Shown: positions 20,558-30,611, numbered from the stretch's first letter. The stretch: DNA of 64,000 nucleotides from an uncultured Oleiphilus sp. (GCA_913020045.1 CAJWBE010000011.1:40625-104624), one strand, 5' to 3'. Numbers and translations: made by a program. Notes: a model not told the origin generated them from the letters alone.

Positions 20558-21520
20558 TCAAGCCAGCGGTACGCGGTGAATTAACTCGTTAATCACCTTG
20601 TCCGTCGTAATACCTTCGGCTTCAGCCTCGAAGGTAATAATGATGCGATGGCGAAACACATCGTGCAGCACGGCCCGAACGTCATCAGGTGAAACGAACT
20701 CTTTTTGATGCAACCATGCGTAGGCGCGCGCACAGCGGTCTAGCGCGATCGTTCCCCGCGGGCTAGCGCCAAAATCTATCCAGCGATCGAGGTCTTTGCT
20801 GTACTTCGCAGGCTCCCGTGTCGCCATCGTTAGATGCACAATATAGTCCTCAACGGCGTCGCTCATATGGATATTAGCAATTTCCTTACGCGCTTCAAAA
20901 ATAGAAACCTGGGAGATTCTTTCGAGGGTTTCGTTAAGCGCAGTGTCATCAAACTCTTGTCTTGCCAACCGAAGAATCGATCGTTCGGATTCCAAGTCAG
21001 GGTAGCCGATGCGGACGTGCATCAGAAAACGATCTAGTTGCGCTTCGGGCAGGGGATAGGTGCCTTCTTGTTCGATCGGGTTTTGTGTCGCCATCACCAA
21101 AAATAGCGGATCCAACTGAAATGTTTCTTTGCCAACACTCACTTGCCTTTCTGCCATTGCCTCTAGCAGGGCTGACTGAACTTTGGCGGGCGCTCGGTTG
21201 ATTTCGTCCGCAAGAATGAGGTTATGGAAAATCGGGCCGCGCTGAAAATGGAACTGACCATCTTCCACTCGGTAGATTTCTGTGCCGGTGACATCAGAAG
21301 GCAGAAGGTCTGGCGTAAACTGAATTCGTTGGAAGTCTCCCTCGATTCGGTCTGCGAGCTCTTTAATAGCCTTTGTTTTGGCTAACCCGGGAGCGCCTTC
21401 GACTAGCAGGTGACCGTCGGCAAGCAAGCTGACCAGTAGCCGTTCGACTAAATGTTGCTGCCCAATAATAGCTTGGCTTAAGGATTGATTTAGCGAACTA
21501 AATGCTTCACGTGAACTCAT
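20558..21520 (-). CDS. MoxR-type AAA+ ATPase
   Basis: First gene of the operon, 320 residues. Walker A is GAPGLAKT (42-49), Walker B is LILADEINRAP, and sensor sequence ATQNPIEQEGTYPLPEAQLDRF is intact (read here in parts). MoxR ATPases act as chaperones that load or activate VWA-domain partners, in this case BatA and BatB/C. Nineteen bases separate it from the DUF58 gene. Confidence 0.93.
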   Translation of the reverse strand: MSSREAFSSLNQSLSQAIIGQQHLVERLLVSLLADGHLLVEGAPGLAKTKAIKELADRIEGDFQRIQFTPDLLPSDVTGTEIYRVEDGQFHFQRGPIFHNLILADEINRAPAKVQSALLEAMAERQVSVGKETFQLDPLFLVMATQNPIEQEGTYPLPEAQLDRFLMHVRIGYPDLESERSILRLARQEFDDTALNETLERISQVSIFEARKEIANIHMSDAVEDYIVHLTMATREPAKYSKDLDRWIDFGASPRGTIALDRCARAYAWLHQKEFVSPDDVRAVLHDVFRHRIIITFEAEAEGITTDKVINELIHRVPLA

Positions 21521-21875
21521 GTATGAACAACTCGCCGTAATAAAAAAGGATCAATTTGGGTCGCATAATGCGAAGGCAAATTAAGCTAAAGCATGCTTTG
21601 CTAATTGGCAATTTCTTTGCGATGAAGGATTAGTAATTTTTTAGTTGGAAAATTGTGAGGCACTTGGCAAGTGGTAATTTTGATTTGACTGATCAACCAA
21701 TAAATATGCACTTTAGTAATACATTCATGTGGCGCTTTATGAGTGCTTTTCCCTTCGTCATACTGTAACTTTCGGACAACGAATAACAAGAAGATGTTTT
21801 TGCGCAACACGAGGGCTTTGTCGGGCGACTGTGATTGATTAGTTTGCGCGATGGCCACTAACGCTTGGAGAAATT
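21521..21875. other. Divergent intergenic region, moxR / DUF1304
   Basis: 355 bp between divergent genes. It must hold the promoter of the Bat operon and that of the DUF1304 gene. I see A/T-rich stretches but no clear -35/-10 pair, hairpin or repeat. An 85-codon minus-strand frame here has no ribosome binding site and no family pattern. Confidence 0.5.
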
Positions 21876-22262
21876 ATGAATTCACTATTTTTGGTCTTTG
21901 CTTTGCTGGCAGCAATGCTTCATGTCTTGATTTTTTGCATGGAGAGTCTTTGGTTTATGCAGCCGAAGATTTATCGTCGGTTTGGCGCGGCAAATGAAAC
22001 AGAGGCGCAAGCGGTTCGTTTATTTGCGTTCAATCAGGGGTTCTATAATCTGTTTTTAGCGCTGGGTATTTTCGTTGGGGCGGGCTTGTCGTTTGCGTCA
22101 GATGCTCCGTCGGTTGCGTTGACACTGGTATTGTTCTGTAGCGCAAGTATGTTAGCTGCAGCGGGAGTGCTATACGCGTCGGCGGGCAGTCGTATGCTCC
22201 GAGCGGCGTCAATGCAAGGACTTTTTCCGTTGCTAACATGGGTTTCGTGGGCGGTTTTATAG
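21876..22262 (+). CDS. DUF1304 membrane protein
   Basis: 128 residues and four membrane helices, with the family pattern LHVLIFCMESLWF and NQGFYNLFLALGIF. DUF1304 proteins are small inner-membrane proteins of unknown function. AGGAG is absent; GGAG (gcttggagaaattatg) lies seven bases before the ATG. Confidence 0.88.
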   Translation: MNSLFLVFALLAAMLHVLIFCMESLWFMQPKIYRRFGAANETEAQAVRLFAFNQGFYNLFLALGIFVGAGLSFASDAPSVALTLVLFCSASMLAAAGVLYASAGSRMLRAASMQGLFPLLTWVSWAVL

Positions 22263-22340
22263 TGTAGGTATTGCGTGGCTTCTGGCTCGTTAGCCTGGCT
22301 TGGGCGGACTGTGTAAAAAATAGAATTAAAGGAATACAGA

Positions 22341-22760
22341 TTGAGCGTGTTGGATAGTCATCAGAATCTGGCGCATGAATGGCGCCTTCTGCAGAATCAG
22401 TTTGATAGTTACGAAAAGCACTCGTTAATCATTAAGCTAGTCAGTGTCACGTTGTGTGCCGTTGCGGGATTGTTTGGCTCGGGCAATGCTGAGTTGGTTT
22501 TCCTGTTAGTTGTTCTATGGATACAAGACGCGATTTGGAAAACTTTCCAATCACGAATTGAGTATCGCTTACTGGCGATCGAAGCTGCCTTTCGAAATGA
22601 CAGTGAAATCGAGGCATTGCAGTTTAATAGCGCGTTTCTAGAATCTAGGCCTGGCGCAGCAGGTTTGTGCTTAGAGTATTTTAGTCAATGTGTTCGTCCT
22701 ACAGTGATTTTTCCTCATTTATTTTTAGTTATTTATCAGGTGGTTATTTGCATTACGTAA
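22341..22760 (+). CDS. Small membrane protein of unknown function
   Basis: 139 residues that I do not recognise. Two close helices (about 32-66) are flanked by polar N- and C-terminal parts, with a third hydrophobic stretch at the C-terminus (VIFPHLFLVIYQVVICI). I chose the TTG at 22341 because AAAGGA lies seven bases upstream; a GTG two codons later is possible. It follows the DUF1304 gene by 78 bp on the same strand. Confidence 0.6.
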   Translation: MSVLDSHQNLAHEWRLLQNQFDSYEKHSLIIKLVSVTLCAVAGLFGSGNAELVFLLVVLWIQDAIWKTFQSRIEYRLLAIEAAFRNDSEIEALQFNSAFLESRPGAAGLCLEYFSQCVRPTVIFPHLFLVIYQVVICIT

Positions 22761-22875
22761 AGTGATACATTAACTATTTTTCGATTTTCTTTGGCTGTCA
22801 TTACACAAGGTAGTCGAGAGTGAGATCTAGCTACCTTTGCTTTTAACTGTGTATTAACTTTCTAGAGGTGTCGAA

Positions 22876-23379
22876 TTGGCGACCAAGTTGAACGAAAAAT
22901 CAATCTACGCATCGGCCATAGACGGCCATGTCTATAAAGTATTTCCAAATGATCTAAATGCTCACGGAACCGCGTTTGGTGGCATGATCATGGCCAAGTG
23001 TGATCGCTTGTCGTTGGTGGTTGCTGAACGACATAGCGGGTCGGTCTGTGTGACTGCATCCGTTGACTCAATTCATTTTATGGCGCCCGCGAAGGAGAAT
23101 GACACCTTGCTTTTTAAGGTGTCCGTGAACCGAGCTTGGCGTTCATCGATGGAAGTTGGCGTTAGGGTGGAAGCTGAAAATAGCTATAGTGGCGAGAGTA
23201 AGCATATTTTGTCTGCATACTTCACGTTCGTCGCACTGGATGAGACGAACGCGCCGACCTCGGTCCCCTCGGTAATTGTCGAGTCGGCGATGCAGACCAG
23301 ACGTTTCGAGCAAGCGCAAATACGTCGGCAGGCGCGTTTGAATACTGTTGAAGCATTGAAAAAATACGATGAGCCTTAG
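22876..23379 (+). CDS. Hotdog-fold acyl-CoA thioesterase
   Basis: 167-residue single-domain hotdog thioesterase of the YciA/BFIT type. The motif NDLNAHGTAFGGMIMAKCDR (20-41 region) carries the usual active-site Asn/His/Gly and Asp, followed by ASVDSIHFMAPAKEND. It hydrolyses acyl-CoA to free fatty acid and CoA; chain length is not readable. TTG start with AGAGGTG just upstream. Confidence 0.85.
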   Translation: MATKLNEKSIYASAIDGHVYKVFPNDLNAHGTAFGGMIMAKCDRLSLVVAERHSGSVCVTASVDSIHFMAPAKENDTLLFKVSVNRAWRSSMEVGVRVEAENSYSGESKHILSAYFTFVALDETNAPTSVPSVIVESAMQTRRFEQAQIRRQARLNTVEALKKYDEP

Positions 23380-23447
23380 GCGCAAAAAAGCATGTACGAC
23401 GGATAGTCTTAGACAATGCGGATAAGCAGTTTGTATTGGTCGTTTTG

Positions 23448-25424
23448 TTAGAAGGTGAACCGAGCGAGTACTTCTCCGCCACGCCGAACAGCACTGTTGA
23501 CCTTGGTTGGGTCGCCAGCCTCGATATGCGTTTGATCTAACAAATTTTGCAAAGAAAACTGAAGCTCCATACTTCCAGTGACTTCCCACAATACATTCGT
23601 ATCAACACGCAGTATGTCTTTGAAATCATCATTTGGAAGGCCTGTAGGCAGGCCTTTGTCGAACATAACAATGTTGGTCCAAGTGACTTGTTCCGTTAGT
23701 TTTGCATGGCTTCTTAGTTTTCCAGCCCAAACATGATGGTTGGACGTGTTTATATTTGTCACTTTGTCCGGCTGGGAGTCTAGATAACTGAACGACGCCA
23801 TTAGTTGCCAAGTAGTTGATGGGCGGTACGTATATTCCAATTCGGCACCTAGATACTTGTTTCTTACGGTGCCCGTGGGGCTTGCAGATGCTAAGGGGTC
23901 ATCTTGCTTATCAAGAAATAGACTTAGGTCAATACTGCTTTGTTGATTGAGTAGCTGACGGATGCCTGCTTCGTAAGAGTGGGTCACTGATGCTGCAAGG
24001 TGTTGCGCGCTGAGAGGGACCTGGAAGAATCCGAAGTCTAACAATGCGTCGCTATTGAAGCGAGACGGCGTTCGAACCGATCGTGTCCATGCACTCCATA
24101 TTGTCGCATTTGGCGACGCTTGGTAAGCAGCTCTAATAGTGGGGTTGTACTCCCAGCCCGTATCGTCGTTATGTTCATAACGAATACCCGAGACGATGGA
24201 CAGGTCTGCATCTGATGGTTGCCATTTGTGTTGTAAAAATAGGCTATAAATATCAACGTCCCGCGCGGCGGGGTCTAATTTGAATGAGCTATCGCTTCTC
24301 GTTTTGTCCCTTATCTGGCGGGCATAGGCACCAAAGCTTATTTCATGCGCCGAGAAACCAAGCTGATTGTTGAACTCAATGTGGCTGACTTTTCGTTGTT
24401 CGTCAGCAATGCTGGAGCTTCTATCGCTATAGTCGTAATAGGCCAGCCAACTCAGCTTATCGTTAGAGCCGTAGTCATAATCTCCCTGGTATAGAAAAAA
24501 GAAGCTGTCGGTTTCAATGAGGTTAGGCGAAATGTCGGCGCCGCTGTTTATGACACGCAATTCTTTTGATTCACTCTCATTCCACTCTGCACTGGCTGTA
24601 TGTGTCATTGCCTGACTAGCATCGCTATCGTAACGAAATCCCAATTGTTTCGACGAGGAGTCGTCATTGGCGCGCGTTGAATCAGGGAAGAAATCATCAC
24701 TGTTGGAGTGCGCGACTGATTTGAACTCACCTTCGGATAGGTGTCTGATCTTTCCATAAAGGCTAATTGCATCTTGGTCGAGCATCATGCCGTAGCGGGC
24801 GGAAAACTCGTTATCAATCTCGCCGCTGCCTTTGCCAGCGACGACCAAGCCACCTTGGGTATTTTTCGCTGACTTAGTAACTATGTTGATAACGCCTGTT
24901 ATCGCATTTGCGCCCCATGCAGATGAGCCAGGCCCCCTAATTACTTCAACATGCTTGATGTCTTCAAGTAAGGTATCCGGCAATTCCCAATATGTTCCAC
25001 CGAAAAGAGGGTTATAAAGCGTTCGTCCGTCTTTTAATACTAACAAGGAGTCCGAGAATCGTGTAGGGACGCGGCGGCTGTTGATAGCCCATTTATTAGC
25101 GTCGATTTTTCGAACGTTGAAACCGGGGACTAATCGCAACAGCTCAGGTATCACCCTAATTCCACTTAGCTTGATTTCTTCCGCTGATAGAATTGTGATA
25201 GCACCCGCGCTGCGTCGTAAGGACTCTTCTGAACGATCAGAAACGGACACTTGAACATTCATGAGTTGTTCAAGAGACATCGCAAACAAATCAGGCACGT
25301 TGCCTTCGTTCGCACTCGAGTAGCTGCAAAAACACAACAAAGATAGCAGCCAAGGTCCAATCGAGCGCTTTATTGTAACGCTATTTGGGCTAAAAATTAG
25401 ATTGGCGGTCTCTATACTCATCAC
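23448..25424 (-). CDS. TonB-dependent outer-membrane receptor
   Basis: 658 residues. A signal peptide precedes the plug domain (DLFAMSLEQLMNVQVSVSDR, then VLKDGRTLYNPLFGGTYW and IEVIRGPGSSAWGANAITG-type sequence). The rest is a 22-strand-type barrel ending LARFTF, the outer-membrane assembly signal. The plug resembles receptors of the iron/cobalamin and colicin class, but the ligand is unknown. The gene upstream on the same strand is a truncated solute-binding protein. Confidence 0.9.
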   Translation of the reverse strand: MMSIETANLIFSPNSVTIKRSIGPWLLSLLCFCSYSSANEGNVPDLFAMSLEQLMNVQVSVSDRSEESLRRSAGAITILSAEEIKLSGIRVIPELLRLVPGFNVRKIDANKWAINSRRVPTRFSDSLLVLKDGRTLYNPLFGGTYWELPDTLLEDIKHVEVIRGPGSSAWGANAITGVINIVTKSAKNTQGGLVVAGKGSGEIDNEFSARYGMMLDQDAISLYGKIRHLSEGEFKSVAHSNSDDFFPDSTRANDDSSSKQLGFRYDSDASQAMTHTASAEWNESESKELRVINSGADISPNLIETDSFFFLYQGDYDYGSNDKLSWLAYYDYSDRSSSIADEQRKVSHIEFNNQLGFSAHEISFGAYARQIRDKTRSDSSFKLDPAARDVDIYSLFLQHKWQPSDADLSIVSGIRYEHNDDTGWEYNPTIRAAYQASPNATIWSAWTRSVRTPSRFNSDALLDFGFFQVPLSAQHLAASVTHSYEAGIRQLLNQQSSIDLSLFLDKQDDPLASASPTGTVRNKYLGAELEYTYRPSTTWQLMASFSYLDSQPDKVTNINTSNHHVWAGKLRSHAKLTEQVTWTNIVMFDKGLPTGLPNDDFKDILRVDTNVLWEVTGSMELQFSLQNLLDQTHIEAGDPTKVNSAVRRGGEVLARFTF

Positions 25425-25598
25425 GCAATATTGATTCCGATATAGCTCATCATCAACATTAAATTGTAGTACTTTCGACCAAACTTTCTAGCGAGATTGC
25501 TAAGTTTTTCTTGTGCGCGAGTATCGTCATGTAGGTTGGCGTTAATAACAGCGTAAAAGGGCGGCCGATTATGGTGGACGTTGAAGAGTGCTTGTCGT

Positions 25599-26240
25599 CT
25601 AGTTCGAACTCACACCATACCGCTCCTTGATACAAGCAAGGAGGTTCTCGGCGAGTAGCGTTTCTGTCGCGCGCTTTAGCTTTTCGAAGTCTTGATCTGG
25701 GAAGTTGCCTTGAGTACCTATATAAATGCCGTCTTTCTTCGGGTCGGTTCCGTAAGGGATTCGATAGGGAGCTAAGCTGATATGGCTCAATGACTTTTGC
25801 GCGCTAAGGAAAGCACCTAGAACGTCGTTTGTGGCAATGATGTCGACGCGCTTTTTGGCTAGCATGTGAAAGAGGTGATCGTAGTCGTTGGCAATAATAA
25901 CCTTGTCTTGGTTTTTACTGCGAGACCAACTGTTTAGCGCATCATCATGAAAAAACTCGTTCCGAACTACTCCGAGTGTATAGCTTTTGATGCCGCTAAA
26001 AGACTGAACTAGGGGCGCAACCTCATTCAACGCGTAGAAGGTGGTTGCACCGCCAATATCATATTGTATGTAGCGAAAAGCACCTTGGTCGTCACTGAGG
26101 AAAAGACTCCCCGTGATATCGACCTTCTTGTGTTTGAGTAGTAAGTTGAGCCGTGCTTGTGGATAAAACTGTACGTCATATTTAATACCGGCTTCTTGCA
26201 TTACTGCTTCGAGAGAATCGATAACGCTAGCTCGAACGAG
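25599..26240 (-). pseudogene. 5'-truncated periplasmic solute-binding protein
   Basis: Remnant of an SBP_bac_3-type binding protein. About 200 residues remain, reading from DSLEAVMQEAGIKYDV through FYPQARLNLLL to the C-terminus. The signal peptide and the usual first strand (about 50-60 residues) are missing. The frame is open up to a stop at 26244-26246 but family-like sequence ends near 26230. There the mirror-image truncated EamA gene begins on the other strand. The first ATG (26201) lies inside the fold, so any product would lack export and part of the ligand site. Confidence 0.75.
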
Positions 26241-26928
26241 GGATTATGCGATTACAGCAGTATCCGGTGTTTTACTCGGAGCTCATTGGCTTCTGTTTTT
26301 TTACTCAATGAAGGTCAGTACAGTGACGCTGGGCATGACAGCTTTGTTCACCTATCCCATGATCACTCTTTGGCTAGAGAAACTAGCATTTGGTAAGGCA
26401 ATAGTCAGGGCTGAGATCGGTATGACCGTGCTGATTGTCGCGGGTGTGTGGACAATGGGGGTAGATACTCCCGTTGCTGAAACGAACAACGCTTATGGTG
26501 TCTTTCTAGGCCTGCTCTCTGCACTATGTTTTGCAGCGCGAAATTTAATTCAGCAGTATTATTTAAGCTGTTATTCTGCGCACAAGACAGTGTTCTACCA
26601 AACCTTGGTCATTGCCATCATTATGAGCGTTGTTTGTCATAGCTATCTTCAAAACGATCTAAATAAATCTGATGCTTTAGCAGAGTGGCCGCAATGGATA
26701 CTTCTGGGGGTGCTTTTCACCGCTTTACCTCATAGTTTAGTTGCCCATTCGATTAAGATGTTGGGCTCAAGGTCAGTAGCGATGATTTCGTGCGCGCAAC
26801 CGGTCATTGGTTCTGTTATTGCCTTTATTCTGTTGGGTGAGGTAGCAACATCGTTTGTGGCTTTAGGGGCGTTGGTGGTGGTTTGCGTATCGTTTTACGA
26901 AATATATCTGAGTTCCAAAGCAGCCTGA
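26221..26928 (+). pseudogene. 5'-truncated EamA/DMT transporter
   Basis: Remnant of a drug/metabolite-transporter protein. Reading frame 1 is open from 26167, and EamA sequence is recognisable from about 26236: ITAVSGVLLGAHWLLFFYSM, then TALFTYPMITLWLEKLAFG and the whole second EamA repeat to the stop. A full member has about ten helices and 290 residues; the first two helices and the start are absent. The first in-frame ATG (26308) lies inside helix three to four. It abuts the truncated binding-protein gene head to head. Confidence 0.75.
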
Positions 26929-27052
26929 AGTATCGGGATTCAGTTGTAAACTTTACAGGGTTTGCTGGGAGAGTAAGAGGAGGGCTGATAAGGTTAAAAC
27001 ATGCGCTGCTTAGGAGTGTTCATGGTGAAGCTAAGAGAGCTTATCTCGGGTT

Positions 27053-27078
27053 ATAAAAGCCTTAGAGGCATCTAAGGC
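27053..27078 (-). terminator. Terminator of the 94-residue protein gene
   Basis: GCCTTAGA (27059-27066) pairs with TCTAAGGC (27071-27078) over a 4-base loop. On the minus strand it is followed by TTTTATAA, 14 bases after the stop codon. Confidence 0.75.
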
Positions 27079-27092
27079 CTAAGAAGCTCTTA

Positions 27093-27377
27093 TTAATCTT
27101 CGACGGAAACGCCGTCTGCCTGAGTAACCGTTTTAGCCTCCGAGCGCTCGATCATCTTAACAATGGCCGACTGAATAATGTCATTCTCTCGAGCGTCTGT
27201 GGTGCTTTTAAAGCGTTCTTCCATCGATTCCGATGTTTCTTCCTGCTGAAATGAAACCGAGACCTCATTCGCTACGTCTGTAGTTTCGCCAAAATAAACA
27301 ATGGAGATTACAGGATACCCTTGGAAACCCATTTTAACTTTTTTAGCGATTCTTTTTTTTGCTTTGTCTAAGTTCAT
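27093..27377 (-). CDS. Small acidic protein of unknown function
   Basis: 94 residues, not recognised. A basic N-terminus (KAKKRIAKKVK) is followed by a short beta-like stretch (YPVISIVYFGETTD) and a Glu-rich helical C-terminal half. No signal peptide or membrane segment is present. A good terminator follows and AGAG precedes the ATG, so it is probably a real single gene. The cold-shock gene lies upstream on the same strand. Confidence 0.65.
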   Translation of the reverse strand: MNLDKAKKRIAKKVKMGFQGYPVISIVYFGETTDVANEVSVSFQQEETSESMEERFKSTTDARENDIIQSAIVKMIERSEAKTVTQADGVSVED

Positions 27378-27589
27378 GAGAGGCTCTCTAAAATGTGGAC
27401 GATTAGATTAAGGGAAGTCGGCGAGTAAGCCTATTCATTTTTTGGTTGATCTTATTGAGCGTTTAAAGCGTGAGGGTATGTGCTTGAGAAGAGTTATAGG
27501 CTTTCAATCAGTCGCAAGGGTTAACGAGTGTCAAAGAAGAGTGGGGCTATCCAGTGCGAAATACGCGTAAATGTATTCCGTTAGGCAAT

Positions 27590-27625
27590 AAAAAAGGGTA
27601 AGCCTTCAATGAAGTCTTACCCTTC
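27590..27625 (-). terminator. Terminator of the cold-shock protein gene
   Basis: AAGGGTAAG (27594-27602) and CTTACCCTT (27617-27625) form the outer stem, extended by inner pairs. On the minus strand a T-rich run follows. Confidence 0.88.
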
Positions 27626-27642
27626 GATAGCTGTCTATAAAA

Positions 27643-27852
27643 TTATAGAGCTACGATGTTCTCAGCTTGTGGGCCTTTTTGACCTTGAGTTACAGTGAAC
27701 TCAACTTTTTGGCCGTCTGCTAGAGTTTTGAATCCGTCACCAGTGATTGCACTGAAGTGAGCAAATACGTCTGGACCAGACTCTTGCTCGATAAAACCAA
27801 AACCTTTTGCTTCGTTGAAAAACTTAACTGTACCTTTAACTGTATTAGACAT
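27643..27852 (-). CDS. CspA-family cold-shock protein
   Basis: 69-residue nucleic-acid chaperone with a single cold-shock domain. RNP1 is KGFGFIEQ and RNP2 is VFAHFSAI; the aromatic residues that stack on RNA are all in place. A/T-rich sequence of several hundred bases lies upstream, which would allow the long, structured 5' leader typical of cspA genes. CAGGATATTTATT precedes the ATG. Which Csp paralogue it is cannot be told. Confidence 0.95.
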   Translation of the reverse strand: MSNTVKGTVKFFNEAKGFGFIEQESGPDVFAHFSAITGDGFKTLADGQKVEFTVTQGQKGPQAENIVAL

Positions 27853-28644
27853 AATAAATATCCTGTTCTAAAAAAAATGTGTGCCTCATGAGAGGCTTGG
27901 TTTGCATAAAATTGAGACTTGAACTTAAACACCGCAGGACGAGGATTTACGAATAAAACAGCGAAATGTATGTTGTACTTTTAAGCTTCTATTTTTGCTG
28001 GAAAAGACCATACATAGTTACGATGACTGAGTCTATATTTATTTCCTTTATTTCGTAAAAATATGTAACTAAAGGGCCTAAGCAACTCTATATTGCCGTA
28101 TTAAAAATCGCGCTATCAGCGGAACTTACAAAAAAACTGGCGCTGCTCTAACCAGAAGTCAAAAATAATAAGTCAAGACTTATTAAAGAGTAAGGTTCTG
28201 CTAAGAAGCAATCAAACATATCGAGCCTAATGTTTGACTGCACAAGATAAGAAATGATTCGACGTCTTCGACTTTGTTTCGAATTTATTCTGACTCAGTT
28301 ATTGAGAGCGGCATTACTGTGCAAAGCCAATAGTACTCAATGGCAGATAGATTGCTTGCCAAAGGTCATAACGCTTACCTCGCTTTTTCGTTGACGCTTA
28401 ACATTTACGTTAGCCGCTATGGTGGATCACCCCAAATGGTTTAATCCCAGATTGGGATTTATTCACAAAACTGGCTTGGTTTGTGCTGAATCTTCCTGCG
28501 AAGTTACCGTTTAATTTTTGTATAGTGGCCAGCTTTACATTAAACAATGTTGTTGGAGCCGCGTTGCGATGGGACCAAACATTATTGTTTTTTAGAGCTG
28601 GTTTCGTAGAAAAAGTAATGACATAGAGGTTGGCACTGTCACCA
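27853..28644. other. Long intergenic region upstream of cspA-like gene
   Basis: About 790 bp between the minus-strand cold-shock gene and the plus-strand SLC13 permease gene. The 27.85-28.3 kb part is strongly A/T-rich and is the likely place of the cold-shock promoter and leader. I see no RNA gene. An 86-codon minus-strand frame at 28410-28670 has no family pattern and overlaps the permease start. Confidence 0.5.
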
Positions 28645-30408
28645 ATGCATACAATTCTTTTGGTCACCATTTTATGCTTAATGTTCGTGTTGTTGCTGTC
28701 GAATAGGCTAGCGCCATATAAGGTTTTTTTAACCGCATGTGCGCTATTGGTCTTATTGGGCGTTCTTCCTGTAGAGATGGCTTTGCAAGGCTTTTCGAGC
28801 GAGACTGTGTTTACTATTGCGTTATTGTATGTGGTAGTCGGAGGCTTGCGCGATTCAGGCGCCCTTCATTTATTGAGGCGGTACCTTGTAGGCTCGCCAA
28901 AATCTCAATCTGATGCAGTTAATCGTTTATTGCCCGTGACGACAATTTTAAGTGGCTTGGTGAATAACAGCCCCGTTGTAGCAACCTTTACAAATGTTGC
29001 TCAAAGTCTAAGTAAACGCTACTCAATACGGCTATCTAAGGTCCTGATCCCTATCAGTTATGCTTCGATATTGGGCGGCATGTGCACTCTTATAGGGACT
29101 AGTACTAATTTAGTTGTCGATGGTTTAGTTAAGTCGCAAGGTTACAACGGTTTTCATATGTTCGATTTGGCTTACGTTGGGGTACCTATCGCGCTAGTGG
29201 GTTTAGTTTATCTGAAACTAGTTGCGCCATGGTTGCTGCCTAACCGGAAAAGTTCGTCTGAACAATTTGAACATGTTAGAGAATATATGGTTGAAATGGT
29301 TATTCAGCCACATAGCGAGTTGGTTAGAGTAAGTATCCAAGATGCGGGGTTACGTAATCTGTCTAGCCTTTTTTTGATTGAGATTGAGCGAAATGGACAT
29401 GTTTTATCTGCGGTTAGACCTAGCACAGTCTTGGAGTCAGGTGATCGCTTAGTTTTTGCGGGTAGTCCAGAATCCTTTTTGACACTGAGAGATATTCACG
29501 GACTAACGCTTGCCGATGATCATAGGTTTAGGCTAGCAGGAGCGCGCTCTGACCGGCGTTTGTTCGAAGCGGTCTTGTCACCTTCCAATAATATCGTTGG
29601 TAAAACCTTCAAAGAATCTAGATTTCGTCACCGCTACAGCGCAGTTGTTCTAAGTGTCAGTCGACACGGTGAACGCCTTACCGGAAAGATAGGAGAATTG
29701 AAGCTTGAAGCGGGCGATACTCTATTAATAGAAGCTCAGAAAGGTTTCTTGATGCGCTATCGAAATAGCGGTGATTTTTTATTGGTGAGCAAGCTTGCTG
29801 ACAGTGATCGAACCGATGAAAAGAAATCAATTTGGGCACTTTCTATTTTTGTAGCAATGGTTATGGCGTCATCGCTTTCGATCTTATCTATATTCGAAGG
29901 CTCATTAGTGGCGGCAGGTCTTATGGTTATTTCTCGGTGCATTAGTTTTGAGGATGCAGGAAAAAGCATCGATTATTCAGTACTAATTGTTATTGCGAGC
30001 GCTTTTTCATTGGGGTCGGCGGTTCAATATGTTGGATTAGCAAACATATTATCCAATGTACTAATTGAAACGGTAGGAACACCCTTAATGGCGTTAATCG
30101 CGGTGTACGTTACTACTGCTTTACTGACTGAGTTGATTACCAACAATGCTGCAGCGATTATAATGTTCCCTGTTGCCCTAAGTGTTGCAAATGAGTTTGC
30201 TATTAACTATGAGCCCTTTGCCATTATAGTGATGGTGGCAGCCTCTGCTAGCTTCTTGACCCCGACCGGTTATCAGACGAATTTAATGGTTATGGGGCCT
30301 GGAGGGTATCGGTTTTCAGATTACTTTGTGGTAGGCGCACCACTTAGTGCCTTGGTCGCGATAATGGCAATCTTCTTAGTTCCTTTTTTTTGGCCGCTGA
30401 GTAACTAG
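28645..30408 (+). CDS. SLC13-type permease with two TrkA-C domains
   Basis: About 587 residues. N-terminal helices (residues 1-200) carry the divalent-anion:sodium symporter pattern with the helical-hairpin sequence SGLVNNSPVVATFTNVAQ and LIGTSTNLVVDG. Two cytosolic RCK_C (TrkA-C) domains follow (about 210-385). A second set of helices repeats the motif (LTELITNNAAAIIMFPVA, then PTGYQTNLMVMGPGGY). This layout occurs in sulfate, dicarboxylate and arsenite-type transporters; the substrate is unknown. The ATG at 28645 begins the first helix; a TTG at 28630 is the alternative, and neither has an ideal ribosome binding site. Confidence 0.88.
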   Translation: MHTILLVTILCLMFVLLLSNRLAPYKVFLTACALLVLLGVLPVEMALQGFSSETVFTIALLYVVVGGLRDSGALHLLRRYLVGSPKSQSDAVNRLLPVTTILSGLVNNSPVVATFTNVAQSLSKRYSIRLSKVLIPISYASILGGMCTLIGTSTNLVVDGLVKSQGYNGFHMFDLAYVGVPIALVGLVYLKLVAPWLLPNRKSSSEQFEHVREYMVEMVIQPHSELVRVSIQDAGLRNLSSLFLIEIERNGHVLSAVRPSTVLESGDRLVFAGSPESFLTLRDIHGLTLADDHRFRLAGARSDRRLFEAVLSPSNNIVGKTFKESRFRHRYSAVVLSVSRHGERLTGKIGELKLEAGDTLLIEAQKGFLMRYRNSGDFLLVSKLADSDRTDEKKSIWALSIFVAMVMASSLSILSIFEGSLVAAGLMVISRCISFEDAGKSIDYSVLIVIASAFSLGSAVQYVGLANILSNVLIETVGTPLMALIAVYVTTALLTELITNNAAAIIMFPVALSVANEFAINYEPFAIIVMVAASASFLTPTGYQTNLMVMGPGGYRFSDYFVVGAPLSALVAIMAIFLVPFFWPLSN

Positions 30409-30452
30409 GCAGCGTTCTAGGAGAGCGCAATTTGCTGAATCGACTTGTTAGA

Positions 30453-30478
30453 CTTGCCTGGATATATATCTAGGCAAG
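30453..30478. repeat. 26-bp near-perfect palindrome
   Basis: CTTGCCTGGATAT is followed directly by ATATCTAGGCAAG, self-complementary over 26 bp apart from one G-T pair. It sits 45 bp after the SLC13 gene. It could end transcription from either side, but no long T-run follows. Confidence 0.6.
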
Positions 30479-30611
30479 CTTCATTTAATGGCAAGAGAGT
30501 AAGGTTGCCGCAACTGCAATGTGGTTTTTATTCATCATTGGAGGGTTAGCGTTAAGCAAACTAGATTTCTTGGTCTTCTATTCAAAATAGATTAACTAAT
30601 AATTTAGCACC

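Noticed and set aside
21601..21858. 85-codon minus-strand frame before the DUF1304 gene
   Set aside because: No binding site and no recognisable pattern; it fills the divergent promoter region.
28410..28670. 86-codon minus-strand frame upstream of the SLC13 gene
   Set aside because: It overlaps the permease start on the opposite strand and lacks start signals.
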